Shown here: positions 25,109 to 36,800 of the stretch, one piece after another | How positions within the stretch are numbered: position 1 is the stretch's first letter | How the letters are laid out: each line of letters starts with the position of its first letter | NCBI GenBank assembly: GCA_002633005.1 | Contig: NMRA01000535.1 | Location: forward strand, 87,850-151,849 | From: Phoronis australis | Taxonomy: Eukaryota; Phoronida; Phoronidae | Length of the DNA stretch: 64,000 nucleotides | Direction: 5' to 3' | Translations under genes and position numbers: made by a program | The notes under the pieces: model-generated | Told to the model about the DNA's origin: nothing | The model's input: the letters and a program-made list of their open reading frames with translations, nothing else | Database searches by the model: none

Positions 25109-26278
25109 AGAAGAAAAGTTTTTAAACAATTTCTGACACCTTTTGGAGAATCGTGCATAAATCATGGCAACCATTTTGGAGACTTTATGTTCCAGCTGCG
25201 ACAGTAGCCAAATTTGGATTTTTTCTTGGGCCCTACTAATCCTTAATTTATCAAAGTAACAGTTGACTTTTCGACCGAAGCACAGTATACTTGTATAGCG
25301 ACAGAACATGACCAGGCTTTCGCAACGCACGGGTTGCGTTATTTTAAAGCGGATCTTAATCCAGTGTTTTCAAGCAAAGCAAATGTGCTGGGCTATTGCA
25401 CTCAGTATAGTTTTAAAGATTCTAAATCACCCATAGCACCAGAGTCTACAGCGGTGCTTGTACATGTAGCTTTCAGCACAATGATTAGCACCGGTAATAT
25501 TCAAATCCGCTTGGTGTGAAATGGGTTTGCCTGCAACTCAGTAGCGAAATTCTCATGACAATCTGAGCGTCTTAGTACGCACATATTAAAGGAAGAAAAC
25601 AGACAGCAGTCGGAATGGTTCGGCAACTGTCGGAAGGGTTCGTTTATGAATCCTTGGCAGGTACAATGCCAGATCGTCAAATGCTTCAATACCAGCTGAG
25701 CCTGCCAGGCTAGATATTTTGCCGGCGACGAAATCGGTCGGTGACCAAGAACGCGAGGCACTCCTAATTTTCCGTTCGACCACAATAAAACGCCCACTCG
25801 AATGGGAGGTGGATACTTGACGAGATCGCGGTTCTTCAATATTCACATTATCTAGCTTATTGCCCTCATGTTACCTACAATATGCGTCGTTCGTAGGGAC
25901 CGGGATTTTCGCAACCCCCACACTGTGTTTCGTTGTTTTGGCGACCACACTTCGCGTTTTCCAGGTCACATTTGACGACACTTTTTTATCTTACCAATAT
26001 CCGGTCAAAATTATCTCCATATTTAATTACATGCCGTATATTCAGACGAACTTAAAAAGTATGAGATTACCCTTGTAACATTTGACATTAAAGTGTCTGC
26101 TTTTGATAACTGCCTTCATGTCACGTGCTCCTTTCACGCATAAATTGTACCTTTGCCCAACTATTTTTGAGTGTACTCACGGAATAACGTCGAATTCAGT
26201 GCACATGTTACTTGGCAGTTCTGGGTAGAGTTCAGTAATCGAGCCAAAACCTTGCATGAGCCATGGTTTCGCGAACCT
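25109..26278. other. Non-coding, nothing recognised
   Basis: An 86-codon minus-strand frame (25586-25846) begins with ATG but has no homology or splice context that would lift it above chance. Confidence 0.4.
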
Positions 26279-26326
26279 GGTGACCGATGCACCAGGTGAC
26301 CGATGCACCTGGTGACCGATGCACAC
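26279..26326. repeat. 16-bp repeat, three copies
   Basis: GGTGACCGATGCACCA and variants, head to tail, just before the larger 33-bp array. Confidence 0.9.
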
Positions 26327-26357
26327 AGTTGACTCGCTATTCTTCCTGAGGCAATAA

Positions 26358-26887
26358 GTTATCAGTAGATAACGACTGTATTGTTGGAATGTTATCAGTA
26401 GTTAACGACTGTATTGTTGGAATGTTATCAGTAGATAACGACTGTATTGTTGGAATTTTATCAGTAGATAACGACTGTATTGTTGGAATGTTATCAGTAG
26501 ATAACGACTGTATTGTTGGAATGTTATCAGTAGTTACAACTGTATTGTTGGAATGTTATCAGTAGATAAGGACTGTATTGTTGGAATGTTATCAGTAGAT
26601 AACGACTGTATTGTTGGAATGTTATCAGTAGATAACGACTGTATTGTTGGAATGTTATCGGTAGATAACGACTGTATTGTTGGAATGTTATCGGTAGATA
26701 ACGACTGTATTGTTGGAATGTTATCGGTAGATAACGACTGTATTGTTGGAATGTTATCGGAAGATAACGACTGTATTGTTGGAATGTTATCGGTAGATAA
26801 CGACTGTATTGTTGGAATGTTATCGGTAGATAACGACTGTATTGTTGGAATGTTATCGGTAGATAACGACTGTATTGTTGGAATGTT
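26358..26887. repeat. 33-bp minisatellite, about 16 copies
   Basis: The unit holds the dyad GTTATCNGTAGATAAC and CGACTGTATTGTTGGAAT. Early copies carry CAG and later ones CGG at the same place, so the array is homogenised in two blocks. Since 33 is a multiple of three, both strands stay open (plus MLSVDNDCIVG, minus NIPTIQSLSTD); these are by-products of the repeat. Confidence 0.95.
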
Positions 26888-27296
26888 TTCCTGGATCGGG
26901 TTAACCATGTTTTTACAAAAATGAAAAATACTAACGGTGAGTAGCCTTACAGTAAAATACAATGATATCTGAAATCCGAGTTATGACGCTTGCATGGATT
27001 GGGAGAAGTACGAAATAAATTCCGAAAGACTTCCCACGACTGAAAACAAAATGTTCTTAAGATTTTCTGCCGCCTCGTATTAAGTACAATTGAACGCGAA
27101 AATACTTTTTACTTTCAAGGTGTTATTTGCCTGCACACCAATTGAACTTTTCATGATATTTTAGAAAGCATCAAGACTAAATTCAAAATAAGAATCGCGC
27201 TTTCATCAATAGTTACGTCATTTGGTGCTTAGCAGTGTGTTGTAGAGCAACGTCAGCAATACATGTAATAGTCGTCTCGTAGTTTATAGAGTATAG
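26888..27296. other. Non-coding, nothing recognised
   Basis: No exon or element edge seen. Confidence 0.5.
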
Positions 27297-27506
27297 TTAT
27301 GACGGACATAATGCCATCATAGGAAATAGGCGAACAAAAGTAAAACAATGGCGTCCAGCATTATGCGGCCTAGCATTGACTCGTCTCATGATTGTAACAA
27401 AGGAGTAAGGCTGGCACGTGTTTGTACGAGGAAATAAAGTTGGTGAGATGACAACATTATCTTTAATCTCAGGACCAAGATTTGTCAGTGGACGTGGCTG
27501 AAAAAC

Positions 27507-27638
27507 TTCATTGTCCTTCTTTGTCCATTCTTCATTGTCCTTGTTTGTCCATTCTTCATTGTCCTTGTTTGTCCATTCTTCATTGTCCTTGTTTGTCCAT
27601 TCTTCATTGTCCTTGTTTGTCCATTCTTCATTGTCCAT
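27507..27638. repeat. 21-bp minisatellite next to the coiled-coil gene
   Basis: About six copies of TTCATTGTCCTTGTTTGTCC plus A. It begins 16 nt past the stop codon of the gene at 27654-29075 (on that gene's strand) and stays in the gene's frame. Confidence 0.95.
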
Positions 27639-27653
27639 TCTGTTCGTCGTTGA

Positions 27654-29075
27654 TCACCTGTGCGACGAGCTCCCTTCTATAGACTGTGATGCAATTTTTC
27701 TTTTTCTCATACGAATTTTCTCTTTTAAAGATGGTGCCAGTTTGACACTACTCGGACGCCCATAGAACGAATCTACGCGCTCTGGGCTAGTTTTAATGGT
27801 ATGAATGATCTCCAACTGAGTAATCTGGCTGCTTAGACCTGTCACTTCCTCCACCAATTCATCCACGTTCACCAAAAAGCTATCATATTCATTTTTAATC
27901 TCTTCGTAAGTTTTCCTACTCTTTGCCACTTTTTCCTCTATCTGTGACTTTTCGTGGGTTTTCAACTCAGCGTCTTTTTCCATGGTCGCCAAATCACTTT
28001 CGATTTGACTGAGCCTTTCTTCCAATTCCTTAACCTGTCGCATTAATCGCGTGCGTTTCAACTGCAGCGTATAGTTCCGTTTAGTTTGTTTGATGCCCAG
28101 GTTCAAGAAATCAACCATGCTCTCCTTCTGATATTTCTCTTCGCTTTTCCCCGTTTTCTCCAAGCGGTATTGGTCGATTTGAGATTCTAGCGAGTTAAGC
28201 TCCGTCTCAATTCTTCGTAACTTGTCCTTGTTTTTTTGAAAAACCGATTGGGATAACGTAACATTTTTTGTAATCTGTTTCTGTTTTTTGCGTTGCGTTT
28301 TCAAGTCTTGTTCCCGTTGCCTTGTTTTGTGACGCATTTCACGTAAATTCCTATTGATGTCGTGTACGTACGTCTCATCGCTATCTATCCAACGTCGAGC
28401 AACGCCACACAAAGAACGAAATTTTTCGCTGACGTCAGGGACTAATCGCAGGATTGGAAAAGCTTTGTAGTCACATTGCAACAAAACTGCATTTGTAAAA
28501 CGCGTGTTAGTGAAAAGTGTTTGTTTTATGCCACCGTCGTAGCTTCGTAAAAGGAAAACTGTATTCTTTAAGGAGGTTTCAAGTTTTTCCATGTAATTGG
28601 CTACCTGTTGCGTGTACTCAGCAGATATGGGCAAAATGGCATTATCTTGTGCATAACTTACGCAATATGATTTCAACTTCTTCAACACAACCGAATCAAA
28701 TCTCGACCCAAGGGCTCGCATTTGTTCCGTAGCGTATTTCAGACTTTCCCAGAACTCCGTGACAAAGTTGACGAGATCAGTGTCACTGCGACAACTTCTT
28801 AAACCATTTAACAACGACACGATCTGCAGCTCAGAATCTACCACACTTAAAGGAACGCCGCTGTTTCTCAACTCATTATTACACGCGAGTAGATTGTCAT
28901 TACACGTTTTCAGATAACCAGCATATCCCGTCTCGTCACCTTTGACTTCACTTCTGAAGAATTCTCGCATAATGTTGTCTAGCTCAGTTTCAATTTCCAT
29001 AAGAACCTTACGCAAGTGATCCAAACCCTGAAGGTACTCTCCCTGAGGCCCGAGTCTTGGTTCATCCACCGACAT
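27654..29075 (-). CDS. Coiled-coil protein of unknown family
   Basis: A single intact coding exon of 473 codons. The ATG at 29075 (MSVDEPRLG) is the first in the frame; 49 nt upstream lies a good acceptor (TTATTTTTACACAG|AAC, exon edge 29123), so the 5' UTR is probably spliced. Residues 1-235 look globular and helical with scattered Cys (for example FWESLKYATEQMRALGSRF). Residues about 238-430 are a long charged coiled coil with K/E/Q heptads (RRIETELNSLESQIDQYRLE; VKELEERLSQIESDLATMEK). The tail is basic (KEKIRMRKRK) and Ser-rich. No signal peptide or membrane segment. I do not recognise the family; a cytoskeletal or centrosomal scaffold is only a guess from the coiled coil. Confidence 0.88.
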   Translation of the reverse strand: MSVDEPRLGPQGEYLQGLDHLRKVLMEIETELDNIMREFFRSEVKGDETGYAGYLKTCNDNLLACNNELRNSGVPLSVVDSELQIVSLLNGLRSCRSDTDLVNFVTEFWESLKYATEQMRALGSRFDSVVLKKLKSYCVSYAQDNAILPISAEYTQQVANYMEKLETSLKNTVFLLRSYDGGIKQTLFTNTRFTNAVLLQCDYKAFPILRLVPDVSEKFRSLCGVARRWIDSDETYVHDINRNLREMRHKTRQREQDLKTQRKKQKQITKNVTLSQSVFQKNKDKLRRIETELNSLESQIDQYRLEKTGKSEEKYQKESMVDFLNLGIKQTKRNYTLQLKRTRLMRQVKELEERLSQIESDLATMEKDAELKTHEKSQIEEKVAKSRKTYEEIKNEYDSFLVNVDELVEEVTGLSSQITQLEIIHTIKTSPERVDSFYGRPSSVKLAPSLKEKIRMRKRKIASQSIEGSSSHR

Positions 29076-29123
29076 TGTCGAACAGTAGCACAGGTCGGCA
29101 TCGAATATTCCGAATACAAAGTT

Positions 29124-30468
29124 CTGTGTAAAAATAAGTCCACTGCGTCTATTTAAGATTTTGCCATATCCATGTGCTGAATATGAGTATATCGAGCAGC
29201 CGCACAACAGTCGGTGAATACATACATGTTACGGTAACACTATAACCGCCAACTGATGGACGAAAAATTTCTCATTATTTCCATTTTGAGAAGATAAATT
29301 CGCGTCCATTTCAAGCTCCAGTTAAAAATCAAACTATATGCGCCCTCAGTTCAATCCATCGCCTGTCTCACGAAAGCACCAACCAAGATTATTGCAAATT
29401 TCCTCGTGACAATACCACACGAACACCATCTCTTGTCTCGCGGTGAAGCAACTTAGATTATTGGAGTATTCTTCGTGATGGTAATACGCGAACAAACACT
29501 GACACCCGAACGCTACCCTCATTTACAGAAGGCTTTGTTAGTTTTGTGCAACGCGATACGAAAGCATTCAAATATCACCCCGGTTATAATCAACAACAGC
29601 TCTGTTCAGCAATCATCGCGCCAGCTATCAGATGTGCTCACGGAAAATCCGTTTATCTGAGGATAACCTAAGCCAAGCCAATTTGGCTATGTGGAGAACA
29701 GCTGTGATCCATATAACACACAGCAGTGTGTGTACAAGACATGCCGCGTTTTCGCTACACCAATTCAATGTCAGTGTATGCAAGTGTGAGATTCAATATG
29801 AAAAGGCTTCCATCTATGAAAACACGAGCATTCACAAATTTGGCCGTTCAAATATTACAGCTCGTTAAACAAACAAACATTGGCCTCTGGCTTTATGTGA
29901 GGTACCGGTAATTTAGAATAAACAGCCTAACAAAATGGCTTAGGTTTTATTCACTGTCCAAAGCCACGACAGTTCGAAATGCGTTTATTGCGACTGCTGG
30001 TCTAAAGCTAAATCTCGCTGACCAGAGTAACCCTATAAACCTTACTTCTTTAAGACGTGAACGGGAACTGTATTTAGCGGTCTGAAAAAAAGCGGTCAGA
30101 CTGAGAAAATTTCATTTCTATTGCAACGAAGCCAAAAGACGCCTAAAATATTAGGGCTGACGAGCATTTCCCCGCAAAATCTTTTCACATTCCAACACAG
30201 GTTATCTTTCAGATCCAACTTATGACATCAAGAGTACTAAACTTACTATAATTCAACACCAGTAGCTCTTACTAGCATGTGAAACTAGGCCTACTTATCT
30301 CTTTAGGCAATGAGATTAGCTCATTACTTAGACACCAACTTGTCTTATTTTGTCAAATCATTATCCTAGTATTCATCATTCTTGTATACTTTGAATGCTG
30401 CCTACAGCCGCAGTTGATCGTTGGTAATTGCTCAAGATCATGCTACATGCATAAACCACCACGTCAAA
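29124..30468. other. Upstream region of the coiled-coil gene
   Basis: Should hold the promoter and first non-coding exon of the minus-strand gene. A possible donor (GAA|GTAAGG, minus strand, near 30050) exists but could be chance. No other feature. Confidence 0.4.
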
Positions 30469-30643
30469 CCAACGTCTTACGTTTGGCATGCCATGGCAAC
30501 TGCCAACGTCTTACGTTTGGCATGCCATGGCAACTGCCAACGTCTTACGTTTGGCATGCCATGGCAACTGCCAACGTCTTACGTTTGGCATGCCATGGCA
30601 ACTGCCAACGTCTTACGTTTGGCATGCCATGGCAACTGCCAAC
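30469..30643. repeat. 34-bp minisatellite, five near-identical copies
   Basis: Unit CCAACGTCTTACGTTTGGCA plus TGCCATGGCAACTG. Each unit contains the overlapping palindromes GGCATGCC and GCCATGGC. Confidence 0.95.
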
Positions 30644-31539
30644 TCTCGCTAAGCCTCGTAAATGAGTGCGGGATAAGTTGAGACCAGTTTTGTAGCGATA
30701 ACTGGCATGAAAGTAGTTCCAGACTTAAAATCACTTCTTGAGTAAGTGAGAAGAAATTCAATCTTTACACAAGCGCTCGATTTTTTACATGTGCTTATCA
30801 CGTACCCTTACCACGGGGCGCATGAACTGTTACCTCGCACAAAGAATTCTTAGTCATACACACGGGTAGCCCTAAAAGCAGCACTCTAACTAGCGCCATT
30901 GTTTTTGGTCAGGCGCGGGAGGTGAGCCCTCCAAATCCACGTACATGTAATACTAAGCGAAGACAAAACATCGAATCACACAGCTTCTAAAACTTATTCA
31001 TTCCGTTGTGTTCAGAAATCAGATAACTTTGTTATAGCTGTTTGAGTCACCATAACGAAGCGCCAGAATTTTCTGAAAATCACCTCAGAAAATCAATTTT
31101 GTAGCACGACAGTTTACTTAATTCTACTATACAAACAAAAGAGACAATTTTAAATTCAAATTCATTGTTGAAGCATTGATCACAAATCTTTCTGTAAGCA
31201 AGAACTGACACTCCATACAAGCATGGCTAAATGAAAATAGAATGTCTGGAATTCTAAGGCACTTTATCATCAGTGGTCAATGTGCTAGCAGAAAATACAC
31301 AAGAATTAAACATTGGTTTTAATTATAAAAATATAAATATTTCGCATATTAAATTTTAACACATCGAAAGAAAAGCCTTGAATGGTATTTCATATTGTGT
31401 AGTGTGCAAAACTGTTATTTGCAGAACAAATACATGCAGGTCAATATTGATGACTGCATTCACTTAGTTGACATAATCTACTTTGAAACCCAGACTGGGA
31501 TAAGCACAACTTTTTAGACATGATATATATAGTTTAAAT
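30644..31539. other. Non-coding, nothing recognised
   Basis: AT-rich; no exon seen. Confidence 0.5.
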
Positions 31540-31870
31540 TTTGGGTAAATCGTAGCTTAGACAGGATTTATTTGCTTCAATGTGAGATAAATCGTTATTT
31601 TGAAAGGATTTTTAGTTTGAATGTGGGGGTAAATTGTTACAAGAAAGATTTATTTAATTAAATGTTGGGGGAAAATCGTTACCTAGAAATGATTTATTTA
31701 GTTTGAATGTGGGATAAATGTCATAAAATGATTTATAGTTTGAATGGGAGGTAAATAGTAACTAAGAAATTATTTATTTAGTTTGACAACTTTGAATAGG
31801 GGGGTAGAAATGACTTTTATAGTTTGAATGTGGGGTACTAACTCATAATTTATTTACTTAGTTTGACTAT
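31540..31870. repeat. Degenerate minisatellite, about 45-50 bp unit
   Basis: Recurring GTTTGAATGTGGG, GTAAAT and AAATGATTTATTTA blocks with variable spacing show an old, decayed tandem array. Confidence 0.75.
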
Positions 31871-32326
31871 GCATAAATCGTCAGTGAAACATGGGCAAAA
31901 CCATTGTGGTATTTTCTGTCAGCATTTTTTATTTCATTGGCGAAACTGTGATGTGCATTTGAAAAGAACGGCAATTGTAATGCTAATATAGGACATGAAA
32001 ATGTTTTTTTACAAAAATAAACTCAATGTATTACTATGAAAACAAACAATATAACATTAGTACAGGATGCACTATAGAGCACCATACAATAACTGACACA
32101 AACTCATATTTTATATACAGAGCAAATAATTGTACAAAATCTTGCCATCAGTTTTGGAACACAAAACAATAGCTCAAGGATTCATGTAATTTCACCATAA
32201 ATGTACACACAACATTCATTGGGGATAACACTAACATCAAATCACTACATTTCTAAACAATTTTGTTTTAAACTGCCATGTTCTACTGTACTGGGCTTGA
32301 AGCCTTCCTTGAATGGGTTTTCGTAT
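31871..32326. other. Non-coding, nothing recognised
   Basis: AT-rich sequence between two arrays. Confidence 0.5.
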
Positions 32327-32725
32327 TTTAGATGTATTAGGCTAACCACATAGTCCCAACAATATTTTAATTATATTGGACTATCCATATATCTAGTCCC
32401 AGTAATACTTTAGATGTATTGGGCTTCCCATATAGTCACAGCAATACTTTAGATGTATTGGGCTACCCATATAGTCCCAGTATTACTTTAGATGTACTGG
32501 GCTACCCATATAGTCCCAGTAATACTTTAGCTGTATTGGGCTACCCATATAGTCCCAGTATTACTTTAGATGTACTGGGCTACCCATATAGTCCCAGTAA
32601 TACTTTAGCTGTATTGGGCTACCCATATAGTCCCAGCATTACTTTAGATGTACTGGGCTACCCATATAGTCCCAGTAATACTTTAGATGTATTGGGCTAC
32701 CCATATAGTCCCAGTAATACTTTAG
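32327..32725. repeat. 39-bp minisatellite with 78-bp dimer pattern
   Basis: About ten copies of ATGTATTGGGCTACCCATAT plus AGTCCCAGTAATACTTTAG; the first two are diverged. From about 32490 two variants alternate (GATGTACTGGG..CAGTAATAC and GCTGTATTGGG..CAGTATTAC), a two-unit higher-order repeat. A 13-residue periodic plus-strand frame is a by-product. Confidence 0.95.
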
Positions 32726-33055
32726 CAATGCACAAAGACAGTGGATTTAATCATCAGACATTGGCTCATATTCCAGTGAAACAGACAGTTCATGCCAACT
32801 GCAGTGCCACTGTAAGTTGCAAGCAAAGGACAAAAGAAGTTGCACTTAACTGGGGTCTGAATAGAAGGATTGAATTAAGACAACAGGCCTAACCATTCAA
32901 CATACTTGATGTGCTCAGAGAGATGCTAAAACCATACTGTAGCAATGAAATTCAGAAATGTTATCATTCAAGGTAGACTTCAACAATCTCCTTGACTTTC
33001 AAATTCCCAAAGAATACCATGCTAAAATAAATGCCATACCTCAATCAAGGTAGGA

Positions 33056-33343
33056 TATGTTCAATTCTACGCGTCACTTGACACACAGACATATGTTCAA
33101 TTCTACACTTCACTGGACACACAGACATATGTTCAATTCTACACTTCACTGGACACACAGACATATGTTCAATTCTACACTTCACTGGACACACAGACAT
33201 ATGTTCAATTCTACATGTCACTGGACACACAGACATATGTTCAATTCTACACTTCACTGGACACACAGACATATGTTCAATTCTACACTTCACTTGACAC
33301 ACAGACATATGTTCAATTCTACATGTCACTGGACACACAGACT
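33056..33343. repeat. 36-bp minisatellite, eight copies
   Basis: Unit ACACACAGACATATGTTCAA plus TTCTACACTTCACTGG, with CATGTCACTGG and CACTTGAC variants. The multiple-of-three length keeps frames open on both strands. Confidence 0.95.
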
Positions 33344-33799
33344 TGGCAAGGCACAATTATCGTGGATAAGGTAACTCTAGAAAACACTAATTTCTAAATT
33401 TGTGCAAAACAAGCATGAAGGAGTTTTATGAACAAGAGGCAACAACAGTTTCCAAAACTTTTTTTAACCACTGAGCTGTATCACGGTGTGTGTTGCAACC
33501 TGCAGCAAAGTGAGATGTGTATTGCAACATAGCCTGAGCCCAGTGTATTACAACACTGCAGTACTGGTTGAATCAATCAATATGAAATTGTTTTGCTGCT
33601 AAAAACCTTCATGCTAGCACAATTTCTCTGACTCCAAAATACACTAGCCATTGTTGTTGCCAGGAAGAGAACAGTCAAAACTTCTCCACGACGAATTACA
33701 ATGAATGCTATTGCTTTCACTTCAACATACACGTGGCAAAGGAACAAGTCAGAGAGAAATAACTTCTGTGTACAGTTCGTATAGCACAGCCAATGACTT

Positions 33800-33848
33800 T
33801 CAGTCGACATGGTCACCATTGTAAAGTAATGCCTTGGTCTCAACAAAC
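33800..33848 (-). CDS. CEP44: CEP44 exon 9 (C-terminus and stop)
   Basis: Acceptor CTATGTTTTGTAG|GTT. The first G completes Leu; the peptide LFVETKALLYNGDHVD followed by TGA matches the CEP44 terminal pattern (MFEETAELL..) in spacing and length. Only 49 coding bases, so identification depends on the phase match and this C-terminal similarity. Confidence 0.78.
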
Positions 33849-36800
33849 CTACAAAACATAGAATGCATGATCTGCAATAGATTGCAGTTAAAAACATTCC
33901 CCCAGAATAAATCTATTAGTTTCTGAAAAAAGTTGACAGAAAACTTCTCATCGAACATCGGTAAAAGAAAATTTTTACATTAAAAATTCTCCAGTTTGGG
34001 ACAGTCTCTGTAAAAAGAATTCATAAAATTGGAGAAAATACCGTCGACGCAACATTTTCATTTGTGTCTTCACAGTTGAAAGACATTCAGCTATTAAATG
34101 ATTGTTAACTCATTAATCATAATACTTGAATTTGGGACAGTCAATTTGGTACAAGCTCCGACATTGAGGAAAGTCATGTATTTTTCTGTGTGGTAAACTG
34201 GAGATTTTTTATCAGAATTTTAAAGTGGCTTACTACTATTATTATCTTAGTCAAAAGTTTCCCTCTTGCTTTCACCCATAACTATCAGGAAGAAGACGGA
34301 TTATGATGAAATTGAAACTACTGTGTACAGAAATGATTTTGCAAACAGGCAAATCAAGAAACTCCCAAGCAAATCCATGATTCACACAGCAGAAAATGAC
34401 ATAAGTCCTGTTTAGACATTAACTTTTGACACAGCGCAACTGACACGGCGCAAGATGATCTGAGTGCCAAGCAGCCGTTTACACACATACGACTCAGAAA
34501 CGGTGGCAAAGCAGAAGTTGTAGGTAAGAATGTGGAGTTGTCATGTGCAAAGATGCAAATTGCATTATTATTGTTGTTGTTATGATGTTTCTAACTCCCC
34601 CCAGTGTACGTAATTCGTGACATTGAGTTTTCATTCATTGACTTTTTGGTTTGCATTCATTGGTAGGCCTACTGTACATAACCAAGTATTTCAATTGAAC
34701 CTAGTTTTGACTATGTAATATTCTGACAATTTCCTAACAAAACAAATATTGGTCAGGGCAAAGCACTGAACAACTGATTGGCCAATTGCATGAAAATGAT
34801 CACCTGTATATATTTGCGTTTTTTGTGCAAGCGCGATAGAGATGATCCTCTCTACCTTGCCCCAGTATCGCGGTTAGAAATATGGAGTTGACATGGAGCA
34901 AGATGATTGGGAGCAAGTTGTTCTACATCACACACAGATTACAACAGTTGTCACTGTGCTGTCAACTTGTTCTACCTCACAAACGGAATGCAACAGTTGT
35001 CACCGTGCTGTCAACTTGTTCTACCTCACAAACGGAATGCAACAGTTGTCACCGTGCCGTCAATATGTTTTACCTCACAAACTGGTGTCAACAGTTGTCA
35101 CCGTGCTGTCAATTTGCTCACTGTTAGTCCCTTTTACACACATACTTGTGCTCGATGATCTCGTTCTGTGTCGGTTGATACGTGTTAACTATTGTTAAAG
35201 CACTAGTAAACTGTGTTTAGGCAGGCATCTATACCCAGCAGTGCTTAAAAAGCCCTCAGAATCCCGAATAAAATCACGACTTAAAATCCTATCTTCAAAC
35301 GCAGACAGCCAATTCAAATTCGGTATTGTCTGTGTAGCAAATCAAAACAGCTGTCCATGATTTTGTGCTATAACACATTATTATTTAACTAGATGACTTC
35401 ATAAACCAAGTTTGCAGATGAGGAAACAAGTTATATACTTTAATACAAATTTAAGCAGATCAAAACAAATATGGAATTCAAATTTGAGATCAGCAATTGG
35501 ATTTCAGGGATGCACTAATTTTAATTCATGCATTGTGTATACTTTGTTCATACACTTTGTTCATACACTTTGTTCATACACTTTGTTCATACACTTTGTT
35601 CATATACTTTGTTCATATACTTACAAATCATTAATCCTCCTCACACGCTCCCTGTTGGCACTACTGAAGTACGATGGAAGGTCTACGGCAGACTCTCTTG
35701 ATGGGGTACTAATGTTAGTCATCAGCAATGAACCATCGGGGCTGTTACCATTGGGCAGTTTATGAATGACATCCGTCGGGGGCAGGGTTTGGGTAGCAGG
35801 TTCCTCCACAATGGGTCTTGGAATTGGTGACGGTGTTTGGGGTCGAACATCTGTTGAGAAGATATAAACAGTTATATCAGTAAATATGCAGTTTGTACAA
35901 GATGGTTGCAGCTGATAAATCCTTATTTTTTGCAATTTTCGATTGATTTTTAATTGGAACTACACAAGATTTTTACGACTTTTCACAAAGTTTTGACTTT
36001 TTCCACAAACATGTTAAGGTCATAGGTATTTCACTGACAATGTTTGGGAATTCGCAGGGGATACACATTAGAGTTATCCCCAATTATTAAGTACACGCCC
36101 TTTAAGGGTTTTTTGCATCCAGATGAAATATCTTCATTAAATTAGATGTATAATACATGAAAACAGATCTAAACCTTGAACACTTGTATCACATAAAGAG
36201 ATCTCACCTTCAACACTTGTATCAAATAAAGAGATCTCACCTTGAACACTTATACCAATGCTCACATAAATATATTTAATGAGTGAAATACCATTTATGA
36301 TTGACATATGTCCCGAATAATAGATAAATGATACGTGCGTCGCAAGCTTGTTACCAGAGATGAAAAGGAGACAGACGTAGACAATATAAGGTCATTTATT
36401 ACGACTAGTACAATTACAATAAAATGAATACAGGTAAATAACGTATAATAGGTAATCTCTGCAAGACAGAAGTGCTTCTTCAACCTGCACCCAACACCAA
36501 TCTCTCATTACCATCGACAACAAGCAACTCCTCAATGTGGAGCACTTCAAATACCTGGGGAGCGTCATCTCAAAAGATGGTAGCTTAGACAAAGAGATTG
36601 CTTCCAGGATAAGCAAGGCGAGCCAAGCACTCAAAAGACTGAGAACACGGGTGGTGCTCAACGAACACAACATCCGCCTGTCTACTAAACTGAAGGTGTA
36701 TTCTTCAGTGGTTCTGACCTCTCTGCTCTATGGCTGCGAGTCATGGACCCTCTACCGCAGGCACATCAAGAAGCTTGAGAGCTTCCACATGCGTTCTCTT

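Noticed and set aside
25586-25846. 86-codon minus frame with ATG
   Set aside because: Non-repetitive but without homology or splice signals; at noise level among many frames of this size.
26553-26962. Long open frames on both strands of the 33-bp array
   Set aside because: They are a consequence of a repeat length divisible by three; no start context, homology or non-repeat coding portion.
30469-30643. Possible CRISPR-like array
   Set aside because: Units are contiguous with no unique spacers, and the genome is eukaryotic; the same holds for all other arrays here.
33045-33374. Cys/His-rich periodic frames (CPVKCRIEHMSV) resembling zinc-finger repeats
   Set aside because: The 36-bp array gives 12-residue periodicity on both strands; no proper zinc-finger spacing or flanking gene.
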